From the NCBI GenBank assembly GCA_964634815.1, contig CAZWMD010000003.1, positions 1-64,000 on the forward strand: a stretch of 64,000 nt of DNA, written 5' to 3'. Shown here piece by piece: positions 8,854-17,196 of this stretch. Below the pieces are notes generated by a model. That model was not told where the DNA came from. It did no database searches and saw only the letters and a program-made list of their open reading frames with translations. Within the stretch, counting starts at the first letter, position 1, and each line of letters starts with the position of its first letter. Position numbers and translations under genes: made by a program. Origin of the DNA: JALZVT01 sp964634815. Its GTDB lineage: Bacteria > Pseudomonadota > Gammaproteobacteria > Pseudomonadales > Azotimanducaceae.

Positions 8854-9621
8854 CTAGTGCTGCGGGTTTAGCCGATCTGCGAAGTAAGCCAGAACATTGT
8901 CCAGGGCAGTACGTGTTGGGTGCCCAGCGTCATCTACAAAATCAAGAGTGAGTACGGAGTGGCCCTTGCCGGGTAGCGTAGTGAGGGCAATTCGATTGGC
9001 GTCATCGTTAAAGCGCTCATCGTAGCTTTTGAACTTGGTGGCGGTGCACAGGGGGTCTTTCTCGAAGCGTAGCGCGAGCGCGTTGCCTTTCTGATCGATC
9101 GCAGCCCGCACGTCGCTAATGTCTGCATCGCTCATGTGCAGGTCTTCGTGATCGCGAATGGGCAGTGATGGCTGAGACGCCACGCCACCAAGCACGGCCT
9201 CGTCTGCCATCAGTGAGATGGCAAAGTTACCGGTCAGGCACATACCGATAACCCCCACCCCTGGTACGTTGTGACGCTGTTTTGCATCAGTACATAACGC
9301 CCTTAGCCAGTGCACGATCGGACTGGTTTTTTTCGATTCAAATATTCGAAACTCCCGGCGCATACACAGGACGCGCACGGTATTGCCGAGCATTGAGGTT
9401 CGGCCCAACGGACCAAACAGATGGGGTAAAACCACGCAAAAACCCTGGTGGATGAAGTTGTCAGCAAGGCGCAAGGTTTCTTCGCCAATACCGGGTAACT
9501 CCTGAATGATGACAACAACAGGACCGCTGCCTTTTTCGTAGACATCATGGGTTTTCGACTGACTAGTACCCATTTCGGCGGTAAAAGAATATTTACTGTA
9601 ACCGACGTCTTCCAGTTTCAA
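8854..9621 (-). CDS. Dienelactone hydrolase family protein
   Basis: Alpha/beta hydrolase of the dienelactone hydrolase family, usually cytoplasmic and acting on lactones or esters. The nucleophile elbow GMCLTG contains the cysteine typical of the family, and GKGHSVLT near the C-terminus carries the catalytic histidine. I place the start at TTG 9621 behind GGGAG with seven bases of spacing, giving 255 residues beginning LKLEDVGYS. The open frame extends to a GTG at 9705 and an ATG lies at 9573, so the start is uncertain. The stop faces the WYL regulator 14 bp away. Confidence 0.8.
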   Translation of the reverse strand: MKLEDVGYSKYSFTAEMGTSQSKTHDVYEKGSGPVVVIIQELPGIGEETLRLADNFIHQGFCVVLPHLFGPLGRTSMLGNTVRVLCMRREFRIFESKKTSPIVHWLRALCTDAKQRHNVPGVGVIGMCLTGNFAISLMADEAVLGGVASQPSLPIRDHEDLHMSDADISDVRAAIDQKGNALALRFEKDPLCTATKFKSYDERFNDDANRIALTTLPGKGHSVLTLDFVDDAGHPTRTALDNVLAYFADRLNPQH

Positions 9622-9670
9622 GATGTGGCTCCCGGTTTGAATGTGTTTGCTTGGGTGCTTGTTAACATGG

Positions 9671-9937
9671 TTATTGATTGACAATGGTGATCTGGCGATC
9701 TGCACATTCCTGGCCGTCGGGTTCTTGCCAGGCCACTAACCAGATTTGCTCGATGCAGCGTTCCTTGCGTTCGCTATACCAGCCCAGGAGATCGGTTTCG
9801 GGGCGGTCCGGTCTAAACAGTGTGACCATCCACTCGTCGAGATTCAGATGGGCCGCCCCAGTGGCAAGCCCGAGTTGGGCGGCGTAAGTGGATTTACCGG
9901 CGCCTACGGGGCCTTCAATCAGATGGAGTGTGCTCAT
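9671..9937 (-). pseudogene. P-loop kinase-like ATPase gene with apparent internal deletion
   Basis: The frame starts MSTLHLIEGPVGAGKSTYAA, a clear Walker A, followed by HLNLDEWMVTLFRPDRPETD and RCIEQIWLVA. It then jumps at residue 70 to WQEPDGQECADRQITIVNQ and stops, for 88 residues in total. Relatives I remember (AAA_33, zeta-toxin-like) are about 160-170 residues and end in a similar ECxxRxIxI tail. The simplest reading is therefore an in-frame loss of about 80 central residues, with the junction near position 9730. The ATG overlaps the preceding stop as ATGA. A mis-assembly is also possible. Most likely non-functional as a kinase. Confidence 0.6.
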
Positions 9938-10119
9938 TTTGAATTCAGTGGGTCTGGTTGGCTGGTGAGGTCTCGCTCCACATAGGTTTTCCCGCGGGCA
10001 TAGACGCTGGCGATGACCATGCGCACCTTGGTGCCGTAGTCGCTGGACAGGCCCAGGCATTCGGCAAAGGTCCAGATATCCTGTTCATCGATACGCTCTT
10101 CCAGAGTCTTTTTCTGCAC
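9934..10119 (-). CDS. Small protein of unknown function (61 aa)
   Basis: I do not recognise this 61-residue protein. It begins with a GTG and a charged helix (QKKTLEERIDEQDIWTFAE), followed by a segment with GTKVRMVIASVYARGKTYVERD. There is no signal peptide or membrane span. Its TGA overlaps the ATG of the downstream P-loop gene (ATGA), so the two were probably translated together. It lies 59 bp after the amidohydrolase stop on the same strand. The tight coupling is the main support that it is real. Confidence 0.6.
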   Translation of the reverse strand: MQKKTLEERIDEQDIWTFAECLGLSSDYGTKVRMVIASVYARGKTYVERDLTSQPDPLNSK

Positions 10120-10178
10120 GGCTCTTACTCAGCTCGGTCGTTAGGCCATGCTAGCATGCGATCGGTCTGGGACAGGGC

Positions 10179-11846
10179 CTAGAAATCCCATGTTTGGGTA
10201 ACCGGAAACACCTCGCCCTCAAACACTGTGGCGAGTACATTGATATCGCGAATGCTCAGGGGGTCAACGGTTAACGGGTTGGCATCCAGCACCGTAAAGT
10301 CCGCTTTTTTACCGCAGCGAATACTGCCGATCTCATCGGCGCAACCCAGGACGTGGGCTGCGTTTATGGTGACGGCTTCGAGCGCTTGCTGCGGTGTTAA
10401 CCGTTCTGCTTCGCACATCACTTCGTTGCGTTCATTGAGGCGGTTGACGGCCACCCACATGCTGTTGAGCGGTGCCGCCGGTGCCATAGTGAAGTCGGAG
10501 TGCAGGGTTGTGGTGATGCCTGCGTCCATAGCGGATGCCAGCCGCGACATACTGCTTGCACGTTCATAGCCAACAGAATCCCTGGCGTACAGAGCAGACA
10601 GCTCGTGCAGGTAATACACGTTGGCAGAGATGCTGGCCCCCAGGGCGGCAGCCCGCTTGATTTGCTCCGGCGTGCTGTAGCCAAAGTGCTCAAGTGTGAA
10701 GCCGTGATTGAAGCGTGGCCGTTCCCACTGAAGTTTCTCAAGCACATCAATGGCAAGCTCTACGCCCAGATCACCGCACACATGCACGTGAATCTGATAA
10801 CCGTCCAGCCAGTATTCCCGGGCGATACTTTCCAGTTGTTCCGGCACCATCAACCATTCGCCCTGATGGCCATCCAGGTAGCCCGGGAACTGCATCTGTG
10901 CGACCTGGGCAAAGAACGCGCCATCAGCAAAGAGCTTAATGCGTTTTTTGTAGCGCATGCGATGACTGTTTTGTTCGGGCAAAGCATTTGCCAGAGTTTT
11001 GGCGTCTTCGCTGCTTATACCGCTTCCAAGCAGGCCGCCGTGGGGAACCAGTTCGGTGCGAAACGGCGTGTCACGGGTATCCAGTACCTGTCGCATGGTG
11101 GCCATTTCGGACTCAAAATCGAAGATGCCTACGGCCATATCGCCAATGGTGGTCTGGCCGCCAAAGTGGACCACCTGTTTTAGGCGCTCCATCCCTTTGG
11201 CAAAACGTTCAGGGGCTAAAATCCATGGGTTCAGTTTTTTGATAGCAAAGCCCAGGCCGACCTCATAAAAACGCCCACGTGCCAGATCAACCTGGTGGCG
11301 ATGACCATCCTGGTCGTCGCTGATCGATAACAGCTTAAGTGCGCCATCGTTCATACACAGCTCATGGAAAGAACGGTTCCAGATGACGATTGGGGTGTTG
11401 GCATCGATGGCGTTGATGCGCATGCGCGACATGTCGCCATGCCACAGATCATGATGCCCCCAGATAATCAACGGTTCCTGTTTCTGGTGTGCGGCTGCGA
11501 GTTCACCCACACGCTGATCGAAGGCAGCGGGATCGGTCGTTGGGCTGATCGTGCCCCAGGGGAAACGCCATTCCATGGCAGTGACAAATTCCATGGGCAG
11601 TATGACGGCAGCCATTGCAGGATGAAGGTGCGGATCAATGAGGCCAGGGACTAGAACGTTGTTTTCGAAGCGGCGATCAATTGTGTGCGGATTGCGTTCA
11701 AGCCAGGGCTTCAGGGTTTCAAGCGTGCCGACCTCAACAATCTTGCCGTCTCGGGTAGCGACGGCCCGGGCTTCGGGCAGGGAGCGGTTCATCGTGAGAA
11801 TGGTATCCGCAACAAATACCTTCAAAAGCTCCGGAGACGCGCTCAC
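10179..11846 (-). CDS. Amidohydrolase family protein (YtcJ-like)
   Basis: Metal-dependent amidohydrolase of the amidohydrolase_3/YtcJ group. The N-terminal beta-sandwich (VFVADTILTMN) leads into the metal motif DPHLHPA, then WNRSFHELC, HVHVCGDLG and HSDFTMAPAAP in the barrel, and the family C-terminal sandwich (KKADFTVLDANPL). I place the start at GTG 11846, where GTGA overlaps the stop of the upstream monooxygenase, giving 555 residues. The overlap argues for coupled expression and a related pathway. Relatives act on varied amides or formamides; the substrate here is unknown. Confidence 0.87.
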   Translation of the reverse strand: MSASPELLKVFVADTILTMNRSLPEARAVATRDGKIVEVGTLETLKPWLERNPHTIDRRFENNVLVPGLIDPHLHPAMAAVILPMEFVTAMEWRFPWGTISPTTDPAAFDQRVGELAAAHQKQEPLIIWGHHDLWHGDMSRMRINAIDANTPIVIWNRSFHELCMNDGALKLLSISDDQDGHRHQVDLARGRFYEVGLGFAIKKLNPWILAPERFAKGMERLKQVVHFGGQTTIGDMAVGIFDFESEMATMRQVLDTRDTPFRTELVPHGGLLGSGISSEDAKTLANALPEQNSHRMRYKKRIKLFADGAFFAQVAQMQFPGYLDGHQGEWLMVPEQLESIAREYWLDGYQIHVHVCGDLGVELAIDVLEKLQWERPRFNHGFTLEHFGYSTPEQIKRAAALGASISANVYYLHELSALYARDSVGYERASSMSRLASAMDAGITTTLHSDFTMAPAAPLNSMWVAVNRLNERNEVMCEAERLTPQQALEAVTINAAHVLGCADEIGSIRCGKKADFTVLDANPLTVDPLSIRDINVLATVFEGEVFPVTQTWDF

Positions 11847-13390
11847 TTCGTAACAAACTCTCGGGGATCTACTTTTGACTGCTCCCAGATAAAGCGCGCG
11901 GCTGAATAGGGCCATAGCGTGAAATTGTAATCGTTGTCGTCGGTGTACCAGGAGCCGCAGCCTCCGCTGAACACCATTTTTTTGATATCGCGTTGCAGTC
12001 GTGCGTTGTAGTTTGCGACCACCGCAGGATCAGGATCGAGTTCTTCAAGTTCGCTGGTGTTAATCAGTTTCAGGCAATCGACAACGTACTTCGCGGCAGA
12101 CTCAATCATGATCAGTGCCGAGGTGTGCCCCGTCGCTGAATTTGGTCCAAGCATCAGGAAGAAGTTTGGGAAACCCGGCACCATCATTGTGCGGTGGGAA
12201 TCGACCTTGTCGCTCCAGGCCTCTTGCAGTGAACGTCCTTGTTTGCCGGTTATGCGTACATAGTCGGTGATATCAAAAGGCTTGAATCCGGTGGCTTCAA
12301 TCAGCGTGTCGACCTCGTGAAGGTTGCCGGCGCCATCTACTACGCCGTTCGGTTCTATGCGCGAGATACCCGTTGTCACCAGGGTGACGTTGTCGTTGTT
12401 AAAGGTGGAGAGGTAGTCATCGGAGATCACTCGCCGTTTGCATCCCGGTTCGTAATCTGGTGTCAGTTTGGCGCGGGTCGCCGGATCGATAACACTGTCT
12501 TCAAGGTGATCAAGGCCAGCCTTTTTGAGGCGGCGCGAAAACGCACTACCCCGGCGCAACGACAGCACACCCATCAAATCCATGAAGCCCCACAGAAACC
12601 AGCGGTAGGCGCGCATCAACCAAGGAAACTTGCGGAATCGCTCGCGTCGCCGGGGTTCAATCTCGCCGTCAAGCCTTGGGAAGACCCAGGCCGGGGAGCG
12701 CTGAAACACGGTGACCTTGTCGGCTATTGGCGCAATGCCAGGCAGGGTTTGTGCGGCACTCGCACCGGTACCAATGAGTGCTACCTTGCGACCTTTCAGG
12801 TCGTGGCTGTGATCCCACATGGCGGTGTGGAAGCCTTTGCCCTGGAAAGTGTCTATGCCCTCAATGTCTGCGCGTTTTGGCAGATGCAAGCCACCCAGAC
12901 CACTCACAACCATATCGGCGTGAAGTTGGGTGCCATCTTTCAGGGTGATACACCAGGGGCTCAAAGCGGCATCATCCAGATAGTCTGCAGATTCAACCTC
13001 TTTGCCGAAATACAGATAAGGATCGAGGCCATAGGAGTCGACGCAACGTTGGCAGTAGCGCCAGATTTCGCTGCCGCCGGAGTAACTGTGGCTCCAGTTG
13101 GGGTTCAGTTCGAACGAGAAGGAGTACACGTGTGATGGTACGTCACAGGCGATATTGGGGTAGGTGTTGTCACGCCAGGTGCCACCAACGCTTGCCGCCT
13201 TCTCGAGTACTACAAAGTCCGAGATTCCCAGTTTGCGTAGCTCAATGGCCATGCACAGACCCGACATGCCAGCGCCGAGAATGGCGATCCGTGTCCGGCT
13301 GGGCAGGGGGCGTTGTTTCACTTTTCTGGTGCTGGTCTCGTCTGAGCTTCGGCGAATGGCCGAAAAATCGGAGTTGCTGATGCTGCCCAT
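11843..13390 (-). CDS. Flavin-containing Baeyer-Villiger-type monooxygenase
   Basis: FAD- and NADPH-dependent monooxygenase that would insert oxygen next to a ketone carbonyl to give an ester or lactone. The FAD Rossmann motif GAGMSG sits near residue 39 and the NADPH motif GTGASAAQ later. The type I Baeyer-Villiger fingerprint FxGxxxHxxxW is intact (FQGKGFHTAMWD). Start ATG 13390 has AGAGGA six bases upstream; the open frame continues to 13498 through a repeat and is not needed. 515 residues. The stop overlaps the amidohydrolase start. An ester- or lactone-cleaving dienelactone hydrolase lies downstream on the same strand. Confidence 0.88.
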   Translation of the reverse strand: MGSISNSDFSAIRRSSDETSTRKVKQRPLPSRTRIAILGAGMSGLCMAIELRKLGISDFVVLEKAASVGGTWRDNTYPNIACDVPSHVYSFSFELNPNWSHSYSGGSEIWRYCQRCVDSYGLDPYLYFGKEVESADYLDDAALSPWCITLKDGTQLHADMVVSGLGGLHLPKRADIEGIDTFQGKGFHTAMWDHSHDLKGRKVALIGTGASAAQTLPGIAPIADKVTVFQRSPAWVFPRLDGEIEPRRRERFRKFPWLMRAYRWFLWGFMDLMGVLSLRRGSAFSRRLKKAGLDHLEDSVIDPATRAKLTPDYEPGCKRRVISDDYLSTFNNDNVTLVTTGISRIEPNGVVDGAGNLHEVDTLIEATGFKPFDITDYVRITGKQGRSLQEAWSDKVDSHRTMMVPGFPNFFLMLGPNSATGHTSALIMIESAAKYVVDCLKLINTSELEELDPDPAVVANYNARLQRDIKKMVFSGGCGSWYTDDNDYNFTLWPYSAARFIWEQSKVDPREFVTK

Positions 13391-13461
13391 AGATGATCCT
13401 CTCGGCGACGGCGGGTTTATCTGAGGCTTGAGTGTACCAACCAATTTGCCTCCAGGTGCAT

Positions 13462-13498
13462 GCTCCCAGCTCCCATCTCGCTCCCATCCCGCTCCCAT
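13462..13498 (+). repeat. 11-bp-spaced GCTCCCAT direct repeats in a divergent promoter region
   Basis: GCTCCCAT occurs at 13469, 13480 and 13491, exactly 11 bp apart, with a partial copy GCTCCCA at 13462. The array lies in the 154-bp space between the divergent monooxygenase and cytochrome c' genes. Spacing of one helical turn would suit a cooperative DNA-binding protein, but slippage is an equally good explanation. Confidence 0.6.
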
Positions 13499-13544
13499 AG
13501 TGGTAGGCTAGGGATGTTTGCAGACATGAATTTCTGGAGTAATT

Positions 13545-14051
13545 ATGCGCACTCAACGACTATCCAAGGGTTTTTCAAGCGGCCTTCCAGCGAAGATGGT
13601 TGGTACGTTGGTCGGCCTGTCCTGCCTGCTTATGGCCGAGGTCAGCTCGGCTGACGAGCGATCCGAGTTTGTGGTTGGTACCCGCCAGGGTGCCTTGAAG
13701 CTGATGGGTTTTTACATGGCACCCCTTGGCGGTATGGCCCGGGGACGAATACCTATAGACACCGATCTGGTGGCAAGGAACGCGCAACGCATTGCCACCC
13801 TTGCTCCCATGCTCACCGACACCTTCAAGCTGAATACCTCAGAAAGTGGTGTAGAGACCGAGGCCTTGCCCGTGATCTGGGAAAAGCCTGCAGAGTTTCA
13901 AGCCAAGATCGAGACCCTGGTTGAGCGTGCAGCCGATCTGGGCCGGGTTGCTTCCACTGACGCTGCTGAGGGTGCAATCAAAGGCGGCATTGGCAAACTC
14001 GGGCAGGCCTGTGGGTCCTGTCACGATGACTTCCGTATAAAGGACGAATAA
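13545..14051 (+). CDS. Cytochrome c' family protein (class II cytochrome c)
   Basis: Periplasmic monoheme class II cytochrome c. A signal peptide (LVGLSCLLMAEVSSA) precedes a four-helix-bundle domain, and the heme-binding CGSCH motif sits at residues 156-160, close to the C-terminus as the family requires. 168 residues. A membrane cytochrome b gene begins four bases after the stop, so the pair probably forms an electron-transfer unit. Cytochrome c' proteins can bind NO or carry electrons; the sequence does not decide between these. Confidence 0.88.
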   Translation: MRTQRLSKGFSSGLPAKMVGTLVGLSCLLMAEVSSADERSEFVVGTRQGALKLMGFYMAPLGGMARGRIPIDTDLVARNAQRIATLAPMLTDTFKLNTSESGVETEALPVIWEKPAEFQAKIETLVERAADLGRVASTDAAEGAIKGGIGKLGQACGSCHDDFRIKDE

Positions 14052-14055
14052 CGCC

Positions 14056-14760
14056 TTGAGGCCTCCATCGGGTCAGGTATGGGATCCGTTCCTGCGCCTG
14101 TTCCACTGGTTGTTGGTGGCCACGCTTGGTGTCTCCTGGCTTACTGCCGAGCTTGGTGTCGAATACCGCGAATACCACTTCTACAGTGGTTACGCTGCCC
14201 TGGGGCTGGTTGTGTTTCGATTGCTCTGGGGGCTGGTTGGACCGAGCTATGCACGCTTTTCGCATTTTCTGCGGAGCCCAGGGTCCGTGCTCGCGTACGT
14301 TCGTGCGCGCCTTGGGGGCGTTGAACCGGCTGATGTGTACCCCGGGCACAATCCTCTGGGAGGATGCGCCGTACTTGCATTGCTTGCTTTGGTTGGCGCG
14401 CAGGCGGCCACAGGACTGTTTGCCGACGACGATATTCTGTACACCGGTCCCTGGCGGGAAGCGGTGAGTTCCGCGACTGCAAACGAGCTGACCGCCTGGC
14501 ACCACCGCAACTTCAACTTTCTTCTCACGTTAGCGGGGTTGCACGTAGTGGCGATCGCGTTTTACCGCTGGCGCTTCAATGAACACCTGACCAGCGCGAT
14601 GCTGCACGGACGCAAGGCGCTAAGCCAGTTTGGTCACTATGAGCCATTGCAATCAGTTCCCTGGCTGCGAGCGCTCTGTGCCATTGCGCTTGCGATTTTC
14701 AGTATCTGGCTGCTGCTTGAAACAGCGCCAGAACCGGTTTACGAGGATTTTTACTACTAA
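14056..14760 (+). CDS. Cytochrome b561-type membrane cytochrome b
   Basis: Integral-membrane diheme cytochrome b. About four hydrophobic spans are visible, with histidines in RLFHWLLV, YHFYSGYAALG and HHRNFNFLL/LAGLHVVAIAF positioned to ligate two hemes. It starts at TTG 14056, four bases after the cytochrome c' stop, with AAAGGA further upstream. 234 residues. It likely passes electrons between the quinone pool and the periplasmic partner encoded just before it. The stop overlaps the convergent GST by four bases. Confidence 0.85.
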   Translation: MRPPSGQVWDPFLRLFHWLLVATLGVSWLTAELGVEYREYHFYSGYAALGLVVFRLLWGLVGPSYARFSHFLRSPGSVLAYVRARLGGVEPADVYPGHNPLGGCAVLALLALVGAQAATGLFADDDILYTGPWREAVSSATANELTAWHHRNFNFLLTLAGLHVVAIAFYRWRFNEHLTSAMLHGRKALSQFGHYEPLQSVPWLRALCAIALAIFSIWLLLETAPEPVYEDFYY

Positions 14761-15365
14761 ACCTTGAGTGCTCGTTGATAGGCCGGGCGCGCGAGTAGCC
14801 GCTGCCAGTAAGGTTGAATGTCATCGGTCATCCTGTGGGGTAACAGTGTGTCAACCAGCCGCAACGAATAACCCACCATGATGTCGGCGGCGGTGAACGC
14901 ATTTCCCAGCAGATAGTTCTTGTCAGCGGTAGCCTCAGCGACTGCGGCAAGCGATACCGCAGAACGGTTTGCCATTTCTTCCAGCACTGCGGGGATGTTC
15001 TGATCATCGGGAAATTCGCGTTTGTGGTTAACAATCTCGCCAAGGGGACGCGCGAATGTCGCCTCCCCAAACCAGCACCACTGCAAGAACAGCGCATGTT
15101 CTGTGGTGCCGGGAGTGGGTTCGAGCTGACCTTCTGCGTAGCGGTTAAGAATGTGCTGAACCATGGCGCCAGACTCGAACATAACCAGTTTGTCGTCGAG
15201 CAAGACCGGAACCTTGCCAACGGGATTCAGTGCCCGCCATTCTGCGCTCGCCCTGTAGGCCGGGGAGAAATCCGTAGGTATGGCTTCGTAAGCCAGGCCC
15301 AGTTCTTCGCACAACCAGATCACCCTGAATGATCGAGTCAGTGGCACGTGGTGGATTTTCAGCAT
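14757..15365 (-). CDS. Glutathione S-transferase family protein
   Basis: Cytosolic GST with a thioredoxin-like N-terminal domain (residues 1-80, with the GKVPVL cis-proline loop and FESGAMVQHIL) and an all-helical C-terminal domain (AADIMVGYSL). Length 202. It begins eight bases after the P450 stop and is the last gene of a YbaN-P450-GST run. A detoxification or isomerisation role next to a P450 is plausible but inferred. Confidence 0.88.
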   Translation of the reverse strand: MLKIHHVPLTRSFRVIWLCEELGLAYEAIPTDFSPAYRASAEWRALNPVGKVPVLLDDKLVMFESGAMVQHILNRYAEGQLEPTPGTTEHALFLQWCWFGEATFARPLGEIVNHKREFPDDQNIPAVLEEMANRSAVSLAAVAEATADKNYLLGNAFTAADIMVGYSLRLVDTLLPHRMTDDIQPYWQRLLARPAYQRALKV

Positions 15366-15373
15366 CTGTCGTC

Positions 15374-16699
15374 CTAGCGGTCGTGGACCCTTACGGGTAA
15401 GTCTGTGATGCCGTGGATGAAGCTCGAATTCAAAAACTGCGGCTGCCCGACCACCTCGACCTGCTCAAAACGCTTCATCACTTCTTCCCAGAGCACGCGC
15501 AGCTGCATTTCCGCCAACCGGTTACCCAGACAACGGTGAATACCAAAGCCAAACCCCAGATGTTGGCGGGCGTTCTTTCGATCGATGAGCAGTTGTGAAG
15601 GGTTTTCAATCTTGTTCTTGTCGTGATTTCCAGCCAGATACCACATGCAGATTCGATCCCATTGGCGGATCTTTTTGCCGCCCAGTTCTGTATCTGCCAT
15701 GGCTGTACGGCACATATGTGCCACTGGTGAATGCCAGCGAATGATTTCGGGCACCATGTTGGGGATAAGATCCGGGTTTTTGCGCAGCTTGTCGTATTCC
15801 TCGGGAAACCGATTCAGCCCCAAGACGCCAGCGCTGATTGAATTGCGTGTTGTATCGTTGCCGGCAACGATCAACAGCAACACATTGCCCAGAAATTCAT
15901 TGGGCGGCATGTCTTTGGTGGCTTCGCCATTGGCAAGAAACGAAATTAAATCAAGGCCAGGTTCACGCGCCCCCGATCTGTCTTTCCAGGCCTCAGAGAA
16001 ATATTCGAAGCACCCCCAGATTTCTTGCATGCCTTCTTCGACAGTGTCGAAATATTCCGGATCGGCGAGGCGCTCTACGGTATCTGACCAGTGAATCAGC
16101 TTGTGCCGGTCATCTTGAGGAACGTCAAACAGCGTCGCCAACATACGGCTCGTGAGCTCAACGGATACCTGGCTTACCCAGTCGAAGTCCTGATTTCTGG
16201 GTAAGCCGTCGAGAATATCTGCGGCACGCGAACGGATCAGGCTTTCGAAACCCGCCAAGTTTCTGGGCGTGAACATTGGCGCGACAGCTTTTCGTTGCTC
16301 GTCGTGCACCGGCGCGTCTTGCATGATGAACATGGGCAAGGTCATTGTTGGATCGGGTTCTTCCAGGCGTTGCCCGCCGAGTCGAATTCCGCCATTCATT
16401 GCTGATGAAGAAAATAGTTTTGGGTTGGTATCTACCTGTTTCACAGCATCAAAGCTGGTGATGTTCCAATAGGCGCCATATTGGCTTTCTTCGGTACGAT
16501 GGATAGGGGCTTCTTTGTGCAGTCGATCGAATAGCCCCATGGCGGTGTTGGCGGCAAAGTAGGCGCCATGGCCCGGGTTGAGTTTGCCGAGCTCAATACT
16601 GTAAGGATCCTGATGGGGATCGATTTTCCATCGCGCTGCCACTTCGGCATTGCTCTGAGTTTGTCGGGACTCGGCGTCGATTGAAGGTGTGTCAGTCAT
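15374..16699 (-). CDS. Cytochrome P450
   Basis: Soluble bacterial P450. The I-helix oxygen-activation motif is AGNDTTRN, the K-helix ExxR is EIIR, and the heme-binding loop FGFGIHRCLGN places the thiolate at about Cys390. Start ATG 16699 (MTDTPSIDAE) gives 441 residues; the frame runs on to 16807 inside the upstream gene. It follows the ybaN-like gene by 23 bp and precedes the GST by eight. No ferredoxin or ferredoxin reductase gene is adjacent, so electrons must come from elsewhere. Its general look resembles bacterial steroid/terpenoid hydroxylases, but I cannot assign a CYP family. Confidence 0.9.
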   Translation of the reverse strand: MTDTPSIDAESRQTQSNAEVAARWKIDPHQDPYSIELGKLNPGHGAYFAANTAMGLFDRLHKEAPIHRTEESQYGAYWNITSFDAVKQVDTNPKLFSSSAMNGGIRLGGQRLEEPDPTMTLPMFIMQDAPVHDEQRKAVAPMFTPRNLAGFESLIRSRAADILDGLPRNQDFDWVSQVSVELTSRMLATLFDVPQDDRHKLIHWSDTVERLADPEYFDTVEEGMQEIWGCFEYFSEAWKDRSGAREPGLDLISFLANGEATKDMPPNEFLGNVLLLIVAGNDTTRNSISAGVLGLNRFPEEYDKLRKNPDLIPNMVPEIIRWHSPVAHMCRTAMADTELGGKKIRQWDRICMWYLAGNHDKNKIENPSQLLIDRKNARQHLGFGFGIHRCLGNRLAEMQLRVLWEEVMKRFEQVEVVGQPQFLNSSFIHGITDLPVRVHDR

Positions 16700-16722
16700 T
16701 GTGTTTGTCGGTGTTTGTGGGA

Positions 16723-17109
16723 TCAGTGATCCGGTGTGGACGGTGGCTCCGGGCGAGACCACAGTGCGATGTTTGCGACACCTAAAATAGCGGCCTGTAA
16801 CCCGCATAGCCAGCTTTCTGCGCCGGCCAGATAACTAATGGCGGGGAGGGCAACCAGGCTCAGCAGTGCCAGCCACTTTACTTTGCGAGGTATGGCTCGA
16901 TGTTCTCGCCAGGCGTGAATAGGGGGGCCAAAGAGGGGATGGTTCAGTAACCAGTGGTACCAGCGTTCAGATCCCCGGGCGAAACACAACGCCGCCAGGA
17001 GTAAAAATGGTGTTGTGGGCAGCAACGGCAGTGGAATGCCCAGAATACCGAGGCCCAAGGCGACGAAGCCGGCACTCAGATAGGCCCAGCGCTTGGTTTG
17101 CGCGATCAA
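16723..17109 (-). CDS. YbaN-like inner-membrane protein (DUF454)
   Basis: Small inner-membrane protein of the YbaN/DUF454 family, function unknown. The hallmark LGILGIPLPLLPTTPFLLLAA-type segment and CFARGSERWYHWLL match E. coli YbaN closely, with a further hydrophobic span near the C-terminus. The only reasonable start is TTG 17109, giving 128 residues against about 125 for YbaN; the long upstream extension of the open frame is not conserved. It heads a run with P450 and GST and is divergent from the CoA-transferase. Confidence 0.78.
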   Translation of the reverse strand: MIAQTKRWAYLSAGFVALGLGILGIPLPLLPTTPFLLLAALCFARGSERWYHWLLNHPLFGPPIHAWREHRAIPRKVKWLALLSLVALPAISYLAGAESWLCGLQAAILGVANIALWSRPEPPSTPDH

Positions 17110-17196
17110 TGGCTTGGGCGGGGATGCGCTGGGGGTGCGAACATCACGGGCTGGCGTTACTCTGGGGCCGTATTTGTACCATATCGGGTCAGGGGA

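Noticed and set aside
13391..13498. Upstream extension of the monooxygenase frame
   Set aside because: It consists of the GCTCCCAT repeat translated; ATG 13390 has a good ribosome site and fits the family.
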